Assembly (NCBI GenBank): GCA_041396125.1
Contig: JAWKZG010000001.1
Location: 1 to 64,000 of the forward strand
Direction of reading: 5' to 3'
DNA from: JAWKZG01 sp041396125
Lineage (GTDB): Bacteria > Pseudomonadota > Gammaproteobacteria > Competibacterales > Competibacteraceae
Length of the DNA: 64,000 nt
Shown: positions 35,067-44,778 of the stretch, piece after piece
How positions within the stretch are numbered: the stretch's first letter is position 1
Layout of the letters: the number at the start of each line of letters is the position of its first letter
Translations under genes and position numbers: made by a program
The notes under the pieces: model-generated
Told to the model about the DNA's origin: nothing
Database searches by the model: none
What the model saw: only the letters and a program-made list of their open reading frames with translations

Positions 35067-36872
35067 TCAGCTGCTGCGTACATTCCTGGTGGTGTGGTCT
35101 TGCCCGTTGAGTTTTTCGGGCTTGTCGGCCTGTTTATTACTGCTCCCCTCAGTAGGTTTCTCAGATGGCGCGACCAGCCGCCGGGTCGCGCGTGGTGCAG
35201 TCAGTGCCGCACGATTTTCCACCTGAAAAAATTCACCTTGCAGTTCCTTAAGCACGGTATTGACCAGCTCGGCCGTAATGGTATGCGCTTCTTGTAAAAA
35301 GCTTTCCAGTAATATCCGGTTGCATAATTTATTAATCTGTCTTGGTATGCCATCGGTATGCTGCTGGATCAGCTCGTAGGCTGCCAGCGTGAATTCGGGA
35401 TCATTTCGCCAGCCGGCAATGTGCAGGCGGTGCTCAATGTATTGGCGCGTTTCGCCCAGATCAAACGGTTGCAGATGACAGGCTGCAATAATCCGCTGGC
35501 GCAAGGCATCCATGCGCTTCGTCCCCAGGGTTTGACGTACTTCTTCCTGCCCGACCAGAAAACACTGTAACAGGCCGTGATGGTTGGCCTGAAAATTGGT
35601 CAGCAGACGTAGGGCTTCCGCCGCTTCCGGGCTGAGACGCTGCGCTTCGTCAACAATCAGCAGCACCCGTTGCTCGGCATGAGAGCGCAGAAATTGCTCC
35701 AGACGGTGTAACAGTACCGCCTGACTTGAGCCTTCGGGGCTAAGTCCGAAAGCCGACAACACCATCGCCAGCAGATCAGTTTCCGTGGCCTGGGTGGCGA
35801 CCATATGCGCGGTGACCAGGGTTGATGCCCGTGCCAGTTCGTTTAGCAGGGTGTAGACCAGGATCGTTTTGCCGCTGCCCGGTGTGCCGGTCAGCAGAAT
35901 AAAGCCTTCGCGTTGCAGCAGGCCATAGCGCAGGTAGTTAAGGGCACGCTTATGATCGTTGCCGCTGAAGTAAAAGCGTACATCCGGCGTTATCGAGAAC
36001 GGTTTTTCCCGCAGCCGGTAAAAGTTTTCATACGTTGTTGCCGGTGTGTCCCGTTGAGCTGGCGCGGCTTTAGCGGGCTCGGAGATAATAGGTCGGGCTG
36101 CGGCCGTCGGAGAGGTAACCGCCTGGGGAGCTTCCTGTGTCTCTTGCCTGGCTCGTTTGGGCGTTAAGTCGGGGGGCGGCGTAGGGGCTCGCGGCTTGGA
36201 CGCTGCAGGGTCTACAAAAATCGCATCCGCTGCTTTTTCAGTGCTTTTGCTCGCTGGTGGTATTGGCGGTTGCGGCGGGGGTGGCAGCAGTTCTGCATTG
36301 GTCATGGTGCCGTAGCGGCCCGGTGAGCTTTTCTGCAATTTTTCCTGCGGTTTTTGCGGCGATTTTTGTGGTGATGCTTTTGGCGGGTTTTGCGGTATTT
36401 CTCCTGTAGCACCCGAAGTGCCGGCGCGCGTGTGATTGGGCTTGACGGGTGGCGCAGCCGGATGGGGCTCTGCGTCGTAGGTGTTTTTTATCGGGACGGG
36501 TGCCAGCACCGATGGATAGCGTAAAGACGCCAGAATAGTCCCGAGTTCCCGTCGGGTATAGGGCTTGGGGAGAAACCCATGCACACCTAATTGCGCTGCC
36601 GCGGTGCGATTTTGCTGCGAATCAGCCGAGGAACACATCACAACATGGGGCCGGTTGATGTCGGGGTCAGCCAGAATAGCCTGCAGGGTTTCAAAACCGT
36701 CTATGCCAGGCATTAGAATATCCAGGAAGACAATATCCATCTGCCGTACCTGCAAATAATCGAGACAGTCTCTACCTGAGTCAACACAGTCAGCCTCGAC
36801 ATCGTACTGTGCCAACAAGCGACTCAGCTGCTCTTGGGCCAGTCTTGAGTCATCTACAATTAACGCTTTCAT
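35067..36872 (-). CDS. Response-regulator receiver domain fused to an ExeA-type AAA+ ATPase
   Basis: 601 residues. Residues 1-118 form a complete receiver domain: acidic pair in IVDDS, phospho-acceptor Asp in VFLDILMPG, and Lys in FLPKPYT. A long Pro/Ala/Lys-rich disordered linker (about 125-280) follows. Residues ~285-560 are an ExeA/GspA-like ATPase: FSITPDVRFYFSGNDHKRAL, Walker A LLTGTPGSGKTIL, Walker B VLLIVDEAQRLSPEA, and the helical lid IDGIPRQINKLCNR-like region (HTDGIPRQINKLCNRIL). ExeA-type ATPases normally lack a receiver. No sensor kinase is next to it. It may couple phosphorylation to assembly of a cell-envelope machine (inference). Confidence 0.9.
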   Translation of the reverse strand: MKALIVDDSRLAQEQLSRLLAQYDVEADCVDSGRDCLDYLQVRQMDIVFLDILMPGIDGFETLQAILADPDINRPHVVMCSSADSQQNRTAAAQLGVHGFLPKPYTRRELGTILASLRYPSVLAPVPIKNTYDAEPHPAAPPVKPNHTRAGTSGATGEIPQNPPKASPQKSPQKPQEKLQKSSPGRYGTMTNAELLPPPPQPPIPPASKSTEKAADAIFVDPAASKPRAPTPPPDLTPKRARQETQEAPQAVTSPTAAARPIISEPAKAAPAQRDTPATTYENFYRLREKPFSITPDVRFYFSGNDHKRALNYLRYGLLQREGFILLTGTPGSGKTILVYTLLNELARASTLVTAHMVATQATETDLLAMVLSAFGLSPEGSSQAVLLHRLEQFLRSHAEQRVLLIVDEAQRLSPEAAEALRLLTNFQANHHGLLQCFLVGQEEVRQTLGTKRMDALRQRIIAACHLQPFDLGETRQYIEHRLHIAGWRNDPEFTLAAYELIQQHTDGIPRQINKLCNRILLESFLQEAHTITAELVNTVLKELQGEFFQVENRAALTAPRATRRLVAPSEKPTEGSSNKQADKPEKLNGQDHTTRNVRSS

Positions 36873-37343
36873 GTTTATCCATCCAGGCAGTGATCAACGT
36901 TAACACTCAGCCAGTCATTGCAATAACGTCAAATATTCCTTGTGTTTCAATGACTGCCGAAAAATAGATGAAATTTGTAACTACGCAGCATGTGACGAAA
37001 AACGCATAGTTTATCGTGCCTTGTAGCAAATCTATTATTAAAAAATCGGCAATTAATGCTGAAACCTAAGTGCTTGCGGCGAGCGTTCGGGGTTGACACT
37101 CCGGGCATTGGAAAATGCTAAATCTGGTGCCGGTCAGAGCCAGCAATATACGGGGCTTTTACCGCGAGTAATGCACAGGAACAGTGTGTCTGATCCCTCG
37201 ATTCCCGCCTGCGCGGGAATGACGGGTTAGAGGGGTATTGCAGGCTTTCAGTTCATACTGGATTCCCGCTGGCGCGGGAATGACAGTGCCACAGACTCTT
37301 CTGGTTGATGCCCTGTGGAGAAATAATGACTGCCGCGAAACAA
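36873..37343. other. 471-base intergenic region with REP-like repeats
   Basis: No gene recognised. It carries the promoter of the receiver-ATPase gene and, nearer 37.2 kb, two REP-like palindromes listed separately. Confidence 0.5.
37201..37281. repeat. Pair of REP-like palindromes
   Basis: ATTCCCGC-CTGC-GCGGGAAT at 37201-37220 and ATTCCCGC-TGGC-GCGGGAAT at 37262-37281, both followed by GAC. They are in the same orientation, about 61 bases apart, and opposite to the copy at 20802. Confidence 0.85.
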
Positions 37344-37607
37344 TTATTTCGAGGTTTTGTGCGCGGATTTCAGCTCTTTCAGGGCTTGCAGACCTTTCTG
37401 GCGCTGTGCAGTTACGACCTCCAGTTTTTTTTGCAGGTGTTTGTGTTCGGCTTTGTCGTCGATACCATCGAGGCGTTTGCGCAGATGATCTCGTTTCGTT
37501 TTGAGCTTCTTCAGCACTTTCTTGATCGAATCGCGTTCTTCCAGTTGTTCGCGCTGCTTGGCGCTTAGATAAGCCGACAGTTTTGCCAAGGCCTTTTTCA
37601 GTTTCAT
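37344..37607 (-). CDS. Small lysine-rich coiled-coil protein
   Basis: 87 residues, almost entirely charged helix (KQREQLEERDSIKKVLKKLK). Its ATG overlaps the stop of the upstream phosphate transporter (ATGA), with a GGAG site inside the end of that gene, so the two are translated together. No family recognised. It could be an accessory factor of the transporter (inference). Confidence 0.7.
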   Translation of the reverse strand: MKLKKALAKLSAYLSAKQREQLEERDSIKKVLKKLKTKRDHLRKRLDGIDDKAEHKHLQKKLEVVTAQRQKGLQALKELKSAHKTSK

Positions 37608-39421
37608 GATTTCTCCGAGCTTTGCGCGAGTTGCTCGATTTCGGTTTCTCCCAGCGCTACGGATTGTTCTGCCGCATGCAGGGCCGGATTATTTTCAGCA
37701 AATATAAGCTGCGCCGCGTTAATTAAATTTTCGCAGGCATCGTAGACGTAGCCGCTATCGTTGATGAGCGACGTTGCCATTTGCGCGGTGATGTGTTGTT
37801 CCCGTATCAATCGATCCAGGGTGCCACTGCTGACGAGATCACTTTCCGCCAGGAGGAGTTTAGCGTCGTCAAATGACAGTATCGTGACAGTCTCATCGGT
37901 GCTGTCGCGCACACTGGCAATCTCTCTGAGTACACGCCCGATCAAGGCGCGCAATTTATCGTACTCGTCCTGTATATAGGGGTTGGATGAACGTAAGTAG
38001 GTATTCAGATTTTTTTGCAGATGCTTGATCGCTTTCAGGGCTTCCACCAGATGGCTGCCTGCCATACGCTGAGTGTGCAGCTGCTCGGCCTGGGCTTCAT
38101 TGGCGGTGATCTGGGCCCGACTGATGAACTCGATAATCGCACTGTAGAGATTTTTGACGTGCAGTGCGTATTTCTCGTTAATGTCTTCCTGGATGATCCG
38201 CCGCGACTGTTTGATCACACTGTCAATAGGCTCGGCGGAGAATAAATCCTTGCGCCGTATGCTGAGTCCGTGAGCGATGATGCCAACGGTAATGTCGTAT
38301 AAGCGAATGGTTTCCTTGTGGACCGCCTCAATGGCCGCATCCGGAAAACTGATAGTCGCCTCGTTCAGGTACTCCGGCTGGGTGATCAGGGTTGCACGCG
38401 GTTTGATAACGCGCAGTAACACCTGCTCGAGCGGGCGCATCAGCGGCAGCATCAGGGTGATCCCGGCGAGGTTGAACAGGGTGTGGAACAGCGCCAGTTT
38501 CAGGGTGTAATCGTCGACGCCGATGCCCAGTAATACGCTCAGCCAGTCAACGACGTGTATATAGGCCTGGATAAACACGATAGCGACCGCGCCGGTCGCC
38601 AGATTAAACACCAGATGTGCCCCGGCCAGACGACGACCGTCAACATTGGCGCTGATACTGCCGAGCAGGGCGGTAATCGTGGTGCCGACATTGGAGCCGA
38701 TGGCCAAAGCCAGACCGTTTTCATACGTGATCTGGCCGGCTGCGAGCGCGGTCAGAATCAGCACCAGGGTGGCGTGGCTGGATTGCATGACTACGGTGGC
38801 GAAGATCCCGATAGCGGTAAACACCAGCAAACCCGTCAGACCGGGCAGGGCGTAGGTGGCTAAGTCAATATCCGCCTTGAATGCCTCGAAACCCTGCTTC
38901 ATGTAATCGATGCCGAGGAATAAAAAGCCCAGCCCGAGCAAAATATAGCCGAGTCCTTTCCAGCGTTTGCTTGACTGAAAAACCAGTACCACACCAAACA
39001 CCATCAAAGGCATTGCGTAGGCGGAAATGGACACCTTCAGACCAAAGCCGGCGATCAGCCAGGCACCGGTTGTGGTGCCCAGATTAGCACCGAAAATAAT
39101 GCCAATGCCGCCGCTCAGGCTGATCAGTCCAGCCGACAGAAAGGAAATCGTCAGTACCGAAACCAGCGAACTGGATTGCACCAGTGTGGTGGAAACGACA
39201 CCGAACAGCAGGCTTTTCCAGACCCGATCGGTACTGCGCCGTAAAATACTGTCGAGCACGCCGCCGGCGAAAGCCCGAAAGCCTTCTTCCAGCGCCAGCA
39301 TGCCAAACAGAAACATGGCCACGCCGGCCGCGATAATGGTGAAATCCGAGCTGCTCCAGAAGCCATACGCGAGTAGCGCGAGTAGCGTGGGCAGCCAGGC
39401 TCTACTGAGTAAAGTATTCAA
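37604..39421 (-). CDS. Na+/phosphate cotransporter family protein with PhoU-like domain
   Basis: 605 residues. Two Na/Pi repeat units are present, with the QSS motifs TTLVQSSSLVSVLTISFL and ATVVMQSSHATLVLILTALA and GANLGTT/GSNVGTTITALLGS repeats. After about residue 340 comes a PhoU-like helical tail. The start appears to be TTG at 39421; no ATG is available before the first membrane segment. It lies 25 bases downstream of a PiT-type phosphate transporter, so the pair is a phosphate uptake locus. Confidence 0.93.
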   Translation of the reverse strand: MNTLLSRAWLPTLLALLAYGFWSSSDFTIIAAGVAMFLFGMLALEEGFRAFAGGVLDSILRRSTDRVWKSLLFGVVSTTLVQSSSLVSVLTISFLSAGLISLSGGIGIIFGANLGTTTGAWLIAGFGLKVSISAYAMPLMVFGVVLVFQSSKRWKGLGYILLGLGFLFLGIDYMKQGFEAFKADIDLATYALPGLTGLLVFTAIGIFATVVMQSSHATLVLILTALAAGQITYENGLALAIGSNVGTTITALLGSISANVDGRRLAGAHLVFNLATGAVAIVFIQAYIHVVDWLSVLLGIGVDDYTLKLALFHTLFNLAGITLMLPLMRPLEQVLLRVIKPRATLITQPEYLNEATISFPDAAIEAVHKETIRLYDITVGIIAHGLSIRRKDLFSAEPIDSVIKQSRRIIQEDINEKYALHVKNLYSAIIEFISRAQITANEAQAEQLHTQRMAGSHLVEALKAIKHLQKNLNTYLRSSNPYIQDEYDKLRALIGRVLREIASVRDSTDETVTILSFDDAKLLLAESDLVSSGTLDRLIREQHITAQMATSLINDSGYVYDACENLINAAQLIFAENNPALHAAEQSVALGETEIEQLAQSSEKS

Positions 39422-39446
39422 TTTATTAGCTTATACGCAAATGCTG

Positions 39447-41042
39447 TTAAGGCAGCATCATACCGCGAATCATGAAAAACAACATGGCAGCTAACAGCGC
39501 CGACACCGGCACCGTAATCAACCAGGCCGCCACGATTTTAAGCAAGGCTGATCGTTTTACCAGTTGCTGGCGATAAATCCGACGCAAGCCCTTGCGTTCT
39601 TTTTTCGTCAGCGAACCCTCGGTGTCAGGCTGGTCGGCAGTGGACTGATTTTTTAGCGCTTTCAGCATGGCACCTTTGGCTTCCAGCGAAGCTTGCTCGA
39701 ATTGTGCCAGGAACTGATCGACGGTTTCCCGCTCAGCCCCCTGGTGATGGTGCTGGATGTCTTCGATCATGCGGGCATAATTGGCTTTCAGAAATTCGCG
39801 CAGAAAACCCACCCCAAACACGCCACCCACTGCAATATGAGTAGAACTCACCGGCAAACCGAGCTGGGACGCGATGATGACAGTGATCGCAGCGGCCATT
39901 GCAATACAAAAAGCCCGCGTCTGATCCAGTTCGGTAATTTCCGAGCCGACTGTGCGGATAAGTTTCGGGCCGTACAGCATCAGGCCGAGTGCAATCCCGA
40001 TCGCGCCGACGACCATAACCCACAAGGGGATAGCCGCTTTGCCGGCCACACCGCCGCCGGTAATCGCTTCATTGATGGCCGCGAGCGGGCCTACCGCATT
40101 GGCGACATCGTTGGCACCGTGGGCAAAACTGAGCAGCGCTGCCGCGAAAATCAGCGGCGCGGTGAACAATTGGTTGATGCTGGCTTTCTCGTTACTGAGC
40201 GTGGCGGCTGCACGTCCGATCAGCGGGCGTACGATAAGATAAATTAATAGCGCTAACAGCAGACCAATACCAAACGCTGTCGGGAAGCTCACAACCCAGA
40301 TTTTCTTCAGGCCCTTGAGGATTAAATAAGTTGCGAAAGCCCAGGCCATGATCGCTACCAGCAAAGGCACCATGTGCCGGGCCGCAGTGATCATATCCGT
40401 TTTATAAGTCACCGTGCGTTTGATCAGATACAAAAACGCCGCTGCGATCAGGCCGCCCAATACGGGCGAAATAACCCAACTGGCTGCAATTTCCGCCAGC
40501 TTGCCCCAGTTGGCGATATCCATGCCTCCTGCGGCCACCCCGGCACCAAGCACCCCACCGACGATAGAATGCGTGGTTGATACCGGCGCGCCCATAATGG
40601 TTGCGGCGTTCAGCCATAAGGCACCAGCCAATAGTGCCGCTGTCATGACCCAAATAAAGGTTGTGCTATTTTCAATCTGGTCCGGATTGATGATGCTGCT
40701 TTTAATCGTGCTGACCACTTCGCCGCCTGCAATCAATGCTCCACCAGCCTCGAATATGGCGGCGATCAGGATCGCACCGACCATCGACAGCGCACGCGAA
40801 CCCACCGCCGGGCCTACATTATTGGCGACATCGTTGGCACCGATATTGAGCGCCATATAGCCGCCGATCATGGCCGCTACTACCAGCATCACGCTATCCG
40901 GACCGCTGATGCCGCGTCCGAGCGTAAACAGCATGATCGCGATGATGAACAGCAGCGCGGTGCCGAACCGGAATAGTTCCTGACGCCCAAACTGGGTGGC
41001 GGTTTCTATAGCTTGTAAACTTTTAAGTTCCATGCGGAGCAT
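39447..41042 (-). CDS. PiT-family inorganic phosphate transporter
   Basis: 531 residues, about 10-12 membrane segments. The two diagnostic repeats are MALNIGANDVANNVGPAVGSRAL and LLSFAHGANDVANAVGPLAAI, with GAPVSTTHSIVGGVLGAG and GLPVSSTHIAVGGVFGVGF. It moves phosphate, or a metal-phosphate complex, with H+ or Na+. The N-terminus could begin at MLRMEL or three codons later. Confidence 0.95.
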   Translation of the reverse strand: MLRMELKSLQAIETATQFGRQELFRFGTALLFIIAIMLFTLGRGISGPDSVMLVVAAMIGGYMALNIGANDVANNVGPAVGSRALSMVGAILIAAIFEAGGALIAGGEVVSTIKSSIINPDQIENSTTFIWVMTAALLAGALWLNAATIMGAPVSTTHSIVGGVLGAGVAAGGMDIANWGKLAEIAASWVISPVLGGLIAAAFLYLIKRTVTYKTDMITAARHMVPLLVAIMAWAFATYLILKGLKKIWVVSFPTAFGIGLLLALLIYLIVRPLIGRAAATLSNEKASINQLFTAPLIFAAALLSFAHGANDVANAVGPLAAINEAITGGGVAGKAAIPLWVMVVGAIGIALGLMLYGPKLIRTVGSEITELDQTRAFCIAMAAAITVIIASQLGLPVSSTHIAVGGVFGVGFLREFLKANYARMIEDIQHHHQGAERETVDQFLAQFEQASLEAKGAMLKALKNQSTADQPDTEGSLTKKERKGLRRIYRQQLVKRSALLKIVAAWLITVPVSALLAAMLFFMIRGMMLP

Positions 41043-41229
41043 TGGCCTCTGGCGTTGCTAACGTTTTTGAAGGCATATGTACGCGATTCTAAATCGCAAT
41101 TTTGATAATAAGCTTCTCAACTTATAATGCCTTGCCTTAAATCAAGAAAAAGCTGATTTGTCGGCTATCAGCCTGTTTGCGCGGCTGATTAAATCCTGTC
41201 TCTTTTTGCACAATGAATGAAATCACACT

Positions 41230-41844
41230 ATGACACTGATTAATTGGTTATCGCTGGTTGCGGTTTGTTCGCTGGGTGCCATGTCGCCGGGACCGAGTCT
41301 GGCGGTCGTGATCAAACACACGGTGAACGGCAGTCGCCTGCATGGGGTCGCGACGGCCTGGGCACACGCGCTGGGGATTGGTTTATATGCCTGCCTGACG
41401 GTATTCGGCCTGGCGGTGTTGCTGACCCGTCATCCGGCGCTGTTTCAGCTGGTCACCTGGGCCGGCGCGGGGTATCTGGCCTGGCTGGGGGTTAAATCCC
41501 TGCGCGCCGGGCGCTATAAGCCCGATCCGAAGGCGGCGTCTGCGCCTGCCGGAGGACTGACGGATGCGGCCCGGGATGGTGCGATGATCTCTGTGCTGAA
41601 TCCCAAAATCGCGCTGTTTTTTATTGCGTTATTCAGCCAGTTTGTGAGTGTTGACAGCAGCACACCGGAGCGCTGGCTGATGGCGGCCACTGCGTTTGTG
41701 ATTGACGGCAGCTGGTACAGCATCGTGGCGGTAGTGTTGTCGCAGGCTGCTATTCTGGCCCGCGTCCGTGCTAACGGGCACTGGGTGGACCGGGTCTGCG
41801 GCGTTTTATTTATCGCTGTCGCAGCCCGGATTGTGCTGGTGTAA
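41230..41844 (+). CDS. LysE-family amino-acid exporter
   Basis: 204 residues, six predicted membrane segments. The family hallmark MSPGPSLAVVIKH is at residues 19-31, with AGYLAWLGVKSLRAG and GAMISVLNPKIALFF later. It exports an amino acid or homoserine-lactone-like compound; the exact substrate cannot be told. It is convergent with the desaturase gene. Confidence 0.93.
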   Translation: MTLINWLSLVAVCSLGAMSPGPSLAVVIKHTVNGSRLHGVATAWAHALGIGLYACLTVFGLAVLLTRHPALFQLVTWAGAGYLAWLGVKSLRAGRYKPDPKAASAPAGGLTDAARDGAMISVLNPKIALFFIALFSQFVSVDSSTPERWLMAATAFVIDGSWYSIVAVVLSQAAILARVRANGHWVDRVCGVLFIAVAARIVLV

Positions 41845-41852
41845 ACCTTGTT

Positions 41853-42809
41853 TCAGACGGCCATTGCGGAGGTTTGCGGCGGGCTGGACGGTGGCTCGTG
41901 AACAGCCGCTTCCTGCGGATGCAGAGGTGGTTCTTTCGGCCACAGCAGATAACGGGCGATGACTTCAGCATAACCGGAATACCGATAGCCGCCATTCAGT
42001 GCCAGAAAAGCATCCCGCTGCGCACGCCAACGGGCCGGTAAACGGTACCAGGGCAGGCCCGGCGCGGCATGGTGGACAATGTGCAGATTATTGTTCAGAA
42101 ACAGTAAAGCCAGCAACGGATGAGCCTCGATGCTGACCGTGCGCTGACGCCAGTCCGGGTGTGCCTGGTGTTCCAGAAACGAGCGCAGCAGGCTCAGACT
42201 GATACCGGGATAGACAAACAGCAGTAGATAATCCAGCAGAGGAATCCGGCAGACTCCGAGTACCCAGAGTAAAACCAGCGCACAGCCCAAAGCATGTAAA
42301 CCCCAGCTGGGCAGCGTGCGCCAGTCGCCCGCCCGCAACCGCAGAATTTCCGCGCGCACCAGCCCAAACAGCGCGAACCACGGCCCCAGCAATAATCGTC
42401 CCAAAACGGTGTTATAGCTCCAGCGCAAGGCCTGGCGCCAGGGGGGCAGCTGCTGCCATTGCGCTGCACTCAGATAATACGATTCCGGGTCCTGCAACGG
42501 GTTGGTGAGAAACTCATTGTGGTGATGCGCCTGATGGCTTTCGCGATATAACTCGAACGGCAGCCAGAGCCAAAGCGATGGCAGCACCAGTAAACGATTC
42601 AGCCTGCGCCAGGGGGTGGGATGATCATGCACGACCTCATGCTGGAGCGAACCGTGCCAGGCAATCAGATATGCCGCCAGCGGTAATACCATCCACCAGG
42701 CCAGCACATGATAGTGCCAGGTCAGCACCCCGAAAGCACCATAAATGAGCGCCGCCACAGCCACAGTAGGCCACTCAATCATGGACCGAACCGATCCGGT
42801 ATCTGCCAT
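41853..42809 (-). CDS. Membrane fatty-acid desaturase family protein
   Basis: 318 residues with four membrane segments and the three histidine boxes of the diiron desaturases: WHGSLQHEVVHDHP, ESHQAHHHNE, and NNLHIVHHAAPGLPWYRL. It introduces a double bond or hydroxyl into a lipid or related chain. Beta-carotene hydroxylase-like activities share these boxes, so the substrate is open. Start at 42809 with a GAGGG site; a second ATG lies at 42782. Confidence 0.9.
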   Translation of the reverse strand: MADTGSVRSMIEWPTVAVAALIYGAFGVLTWHYHVLAWWMVLPLAAYLIAWHGSLQHEVVHDHPTPWRRLNRLLVLPSLWLWLPFELYRESHQAHHHNEFLTNPLQDPESYYLSAAQWQQLPPWRQALRWSYNTVLGRLLLGPWFALFGLVRAEILRLRAGDWRTLPSWGLHALGCALVLLWVLGVCRIPLLDYLLLFVYPGISLSLLRSFLEHQAHPDWRQRTVSIEAHPLLALLFLNNNLHIVHHAAPGLPWYRLPARWRAQRDAFLALNGGYRYSGYAEVIARYLLWPKEPPLHPQEAAVHEPPSSPPQTSAMAV

Positions 42810-43112
42810 ACAAGCCCTCGTATATATCAGAACATTAGTTTACTAAAAGAACGTTTGTTGATTTTATATGACTTATGGTGATAATTGTCAACATTGTGGT
42901 CTAATCAGATCAGATGAAACAGCGATCAAGTGCCAGTATCATGTAGTCGACATCATGTATATGAATGGCAAACTTCCGATTGACCCACCTAAGAGCATAT
43001 TTCGCGGCAGATCACAGATGCAGAAAATGAGCTATTGCGCTGACGGCAGCTGGTGCGCTGATCATGCGCTGATGCCTTCCAGGCCTGGAAGCCGTTTCCG
43101 GTTGCACGATCG
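42810..43112. other. 303-base intergenic region, no firm gene
   Basis: An 82-codon plus-strand ORF (42868-43116, containing CQHCGLIRSDETAIKC) is open, but it has no ribosome site and no homology that I recognise. It overlaps the rluE start. I see nothing else here except promoter-like AT-rich sequence near 42830-42870. Confidence 0.35.
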
Positions 43113-43742
43113 GTGACACTGAGTACACAAAAGCAGCGTCGCCGGGTACGCCCGGGTGGCAGTACAGCGCGCCTGCTGCTGTTTAACAAGCCGTTCAATG
43201 TGCTGAGCCAGTTCAGCGATGACAGTGGTCGCGCCACCCTGAAGGATTTCATTGCGCTGCCCGGGGTGTATCCGGCCGGACGACTGGATCGTGATTCCGA
43301 AGGCTTGCTGCTGCTGACTGATGATGGCGCGCTGCAAGCCCGTATCAGCAGTCCTAAATTCAAACTGCCGAAAACTTACTGGGTGCAGGTCGACGGTGAG
43401 ATCAACGACGACGCACTCATGCAATTGCGTCAGGGTGTTGTTCTGAAAGACGGTCCGACGCGCCCGGCCCAGGCCCGCCGGATGGAACAACCGGTGTTGT
43501 TATGGCCGCGTGATCCGCCGATTCGCCAGCGTAAAAGTATCCCGACCAGCTGGCTGGAACTGACCATCCGGGAAGGCCGCAATCGTCAGGTACGACGGAT
43601 GACGGCTGCCGTCGGTTTTCCAACCCTGCGGCTGATTCGGGTACAGATCGGCGACTGGCGGGTCAGCGGACTGGCACCGGGCGAGTGGCGTCTGCTGGAA
43701 TTGCCGGGTGGAGCGATCGGCAAGCTTGCCAAAAAAATCTGA
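43113..43742 (+). CDS. rluE: 23S rRNA pseudouridine synthase (RluE type)
   Basis: 209 residues from a GTG start. The RsuA/RluE-family core is intact: LLLFNKPFNVLSQFSD, catalytic Asp in AGRLDRDSEGLLLLTDDG, KTYWVQVDG and LTIREGRNRQVRRMTAAVGFPTLRLIRVQIG. It lacks the S4 RNA-binding domain of RsuA, as RluE does. RluE makes pseudouridine 2457 in 23S rRNA. Confidence 0.93.
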   Translation: MTLSTQKQRRRVRPGGSTARLLLFNKPFNVLSQFSDDSGRATLKDFIALPGVYPAGRLDRDSEGLLLLTDDGALQARISSPKFKLPKTYWVQVDGEINDDALMQLRQGVVLKDGPTRPAQARRMEQPVLLWPRDPPIRQRKSIPTSWLELTIREGRNRQVRRMTAAVGFPTLRLIRVQIGDWRVSGLAPGEWRLLELPGGAIGKLAKKI

Positions 43743-43764
43743 TAAATGAATTTAAAATAGTGAC

Positions 43765-44778
43765 TTACAGTTGTTTTCTGAAATCCGGCAACCCCAGCAA
43801 ACCTTGCGGCCGCAATATCAGAAAGCCGATCAGTACAGCGAATACTGCAACATCGCGATAGGCAATACTGGCGTAAGCGCTCCACAGGGTTTCCAGCAGA
43901 GCGATCAGTAAACCGCCGAGAAAAGCACCAGGCACCGAGCCGATACCGCCGACAATCACGGCCGCCAGACCTTTCAGGCTGATGCTCAGGCCCATATGAA
44001 AGTTCACCACGCCGTAATAAAGCGCCATGATGCAACCCGCGCTGGCGGCGTATATCGCGCCGAGCTGAAAGGTGCGAATCGCCACCCGGCGGGTATCCAC
44101 ACCCAGTAAACGGGCCGCTTCGGCATCATCGGCACAGGCTCGCTGCAAACGTCCAAAACGGCTGCGGCGAAGGGTCAGCAGCAGCAGGCCAAACAGAATC
44201 AGACTCAGGTACACAATCACTAACTGCATGAGACTGAAGGACACGGTGAAGCCTTCCGTACGGGTCAGCAGCAGTGCCTGATTCATGATCGGCTGCAGAT
44301 ACAGGTCACGGCTGCCGAAGACCAGCCGGGCATATTCGGCGGCGGCAATAAGCAACCCCAGTGAGACGACCAGTGGCGCTTGCAGGTTGCGGGTAGCGGG
44401 CCGCTGGACAAACGGCTGATGGCAGAACCGTTCCAGCAGCCGTCCACCCACAGCGCCGGTAAGCAGCGCGATCAGGCCCAGTAACAGCAACAATAATGGC
44501 AAGGGCATCTGTCCGCCGGCGGCCAATACCGGCAGACTCAGTACGGTGCTGAGCGCGCCCCAGCTTGCCAGCTCCCCGAAGGCCAGATTAACCCGTCCGG
44601 TCAGGGCGAAAACCAGGCTATAACCACAAGCGACCAGGGCATAAATACAACCCAGCGGCAAGGCATTCAGGAGCTGTTGCAGCAGATACAGCCAGGGCCG
44701 CCAGAGGCCTGCGGCAGCCCTGGCTGACTGCTGTTGCAGATAGCGCTCGAAATAGCCCAGCCATAAGCCTCGCAGCAA
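43765..44778 (-). CDS. LivH-like branched-chain amino acid ABC permease, 5' end disturbed
   Basis: 337 residues from an apparent TTG. The permease core is complete: NALPLGCIYALVACGYSLVFALTGRVNLAFGELA and a long C-terminal half ending with GLAAVIVGGIGSVPGAFLGGLLIALLETLWSAY and ILRPQGLLG. The frame stays open without an ATG upstream to 44958. It reads a soluble-looking stretch (WLRCQFAGSDFARERLHLIA), so the true N-terminus is longer and probably lost to a frameshift. It is separate from the intact Liv operon at 55-60 kb. No ATPase or LivM partner is adjacent, so it may be non-functional. Confidence 0.75.
   Translation of the reverse strand: MLRGLWLGYFERYLQQQSARAAAGLWRPWLYLLQQLLNALPLGCIYALVACGYSLVFALTGRVNLAFGELASWGALSTVLSLPVLAAGGQMPLPLLLLLLGLIALLTGAVGGRLLERFCHQPFVQRPATRNLQAPLVVSLGLLIAAAEYARLVFGSRDLYLQPIMNQALLLTRTEGFTVSFSLMQLVIVYLSLILFGLLLLTLRRSRFGRLQRACADDAEAARLLGVDTRRVAIRTFQLGAIYAASAGCIMALYYGVVNFHMGLSISLKGLAAVIVGGIGSVPGAFLGGLLIALLETLWSAYASIAYRDVAVFAVLIGFLILRPQGLLGLPDFRKQL

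Noticed and set aside
37201..37281. Two spaced palindromes as a CRISPR array
   Set aside because: There are only two units, with no further regularly spaced repeats and no cas genes. The same element occurs singly elsewhere, so it is REP-like.
42868..43116. 82-codon ORF with a CxxC near its start
   Set aside because: No ribosome site, no recognisable family, and it overlaps the GTG start of rluE. It is kept only as a note in the intergenic entry.
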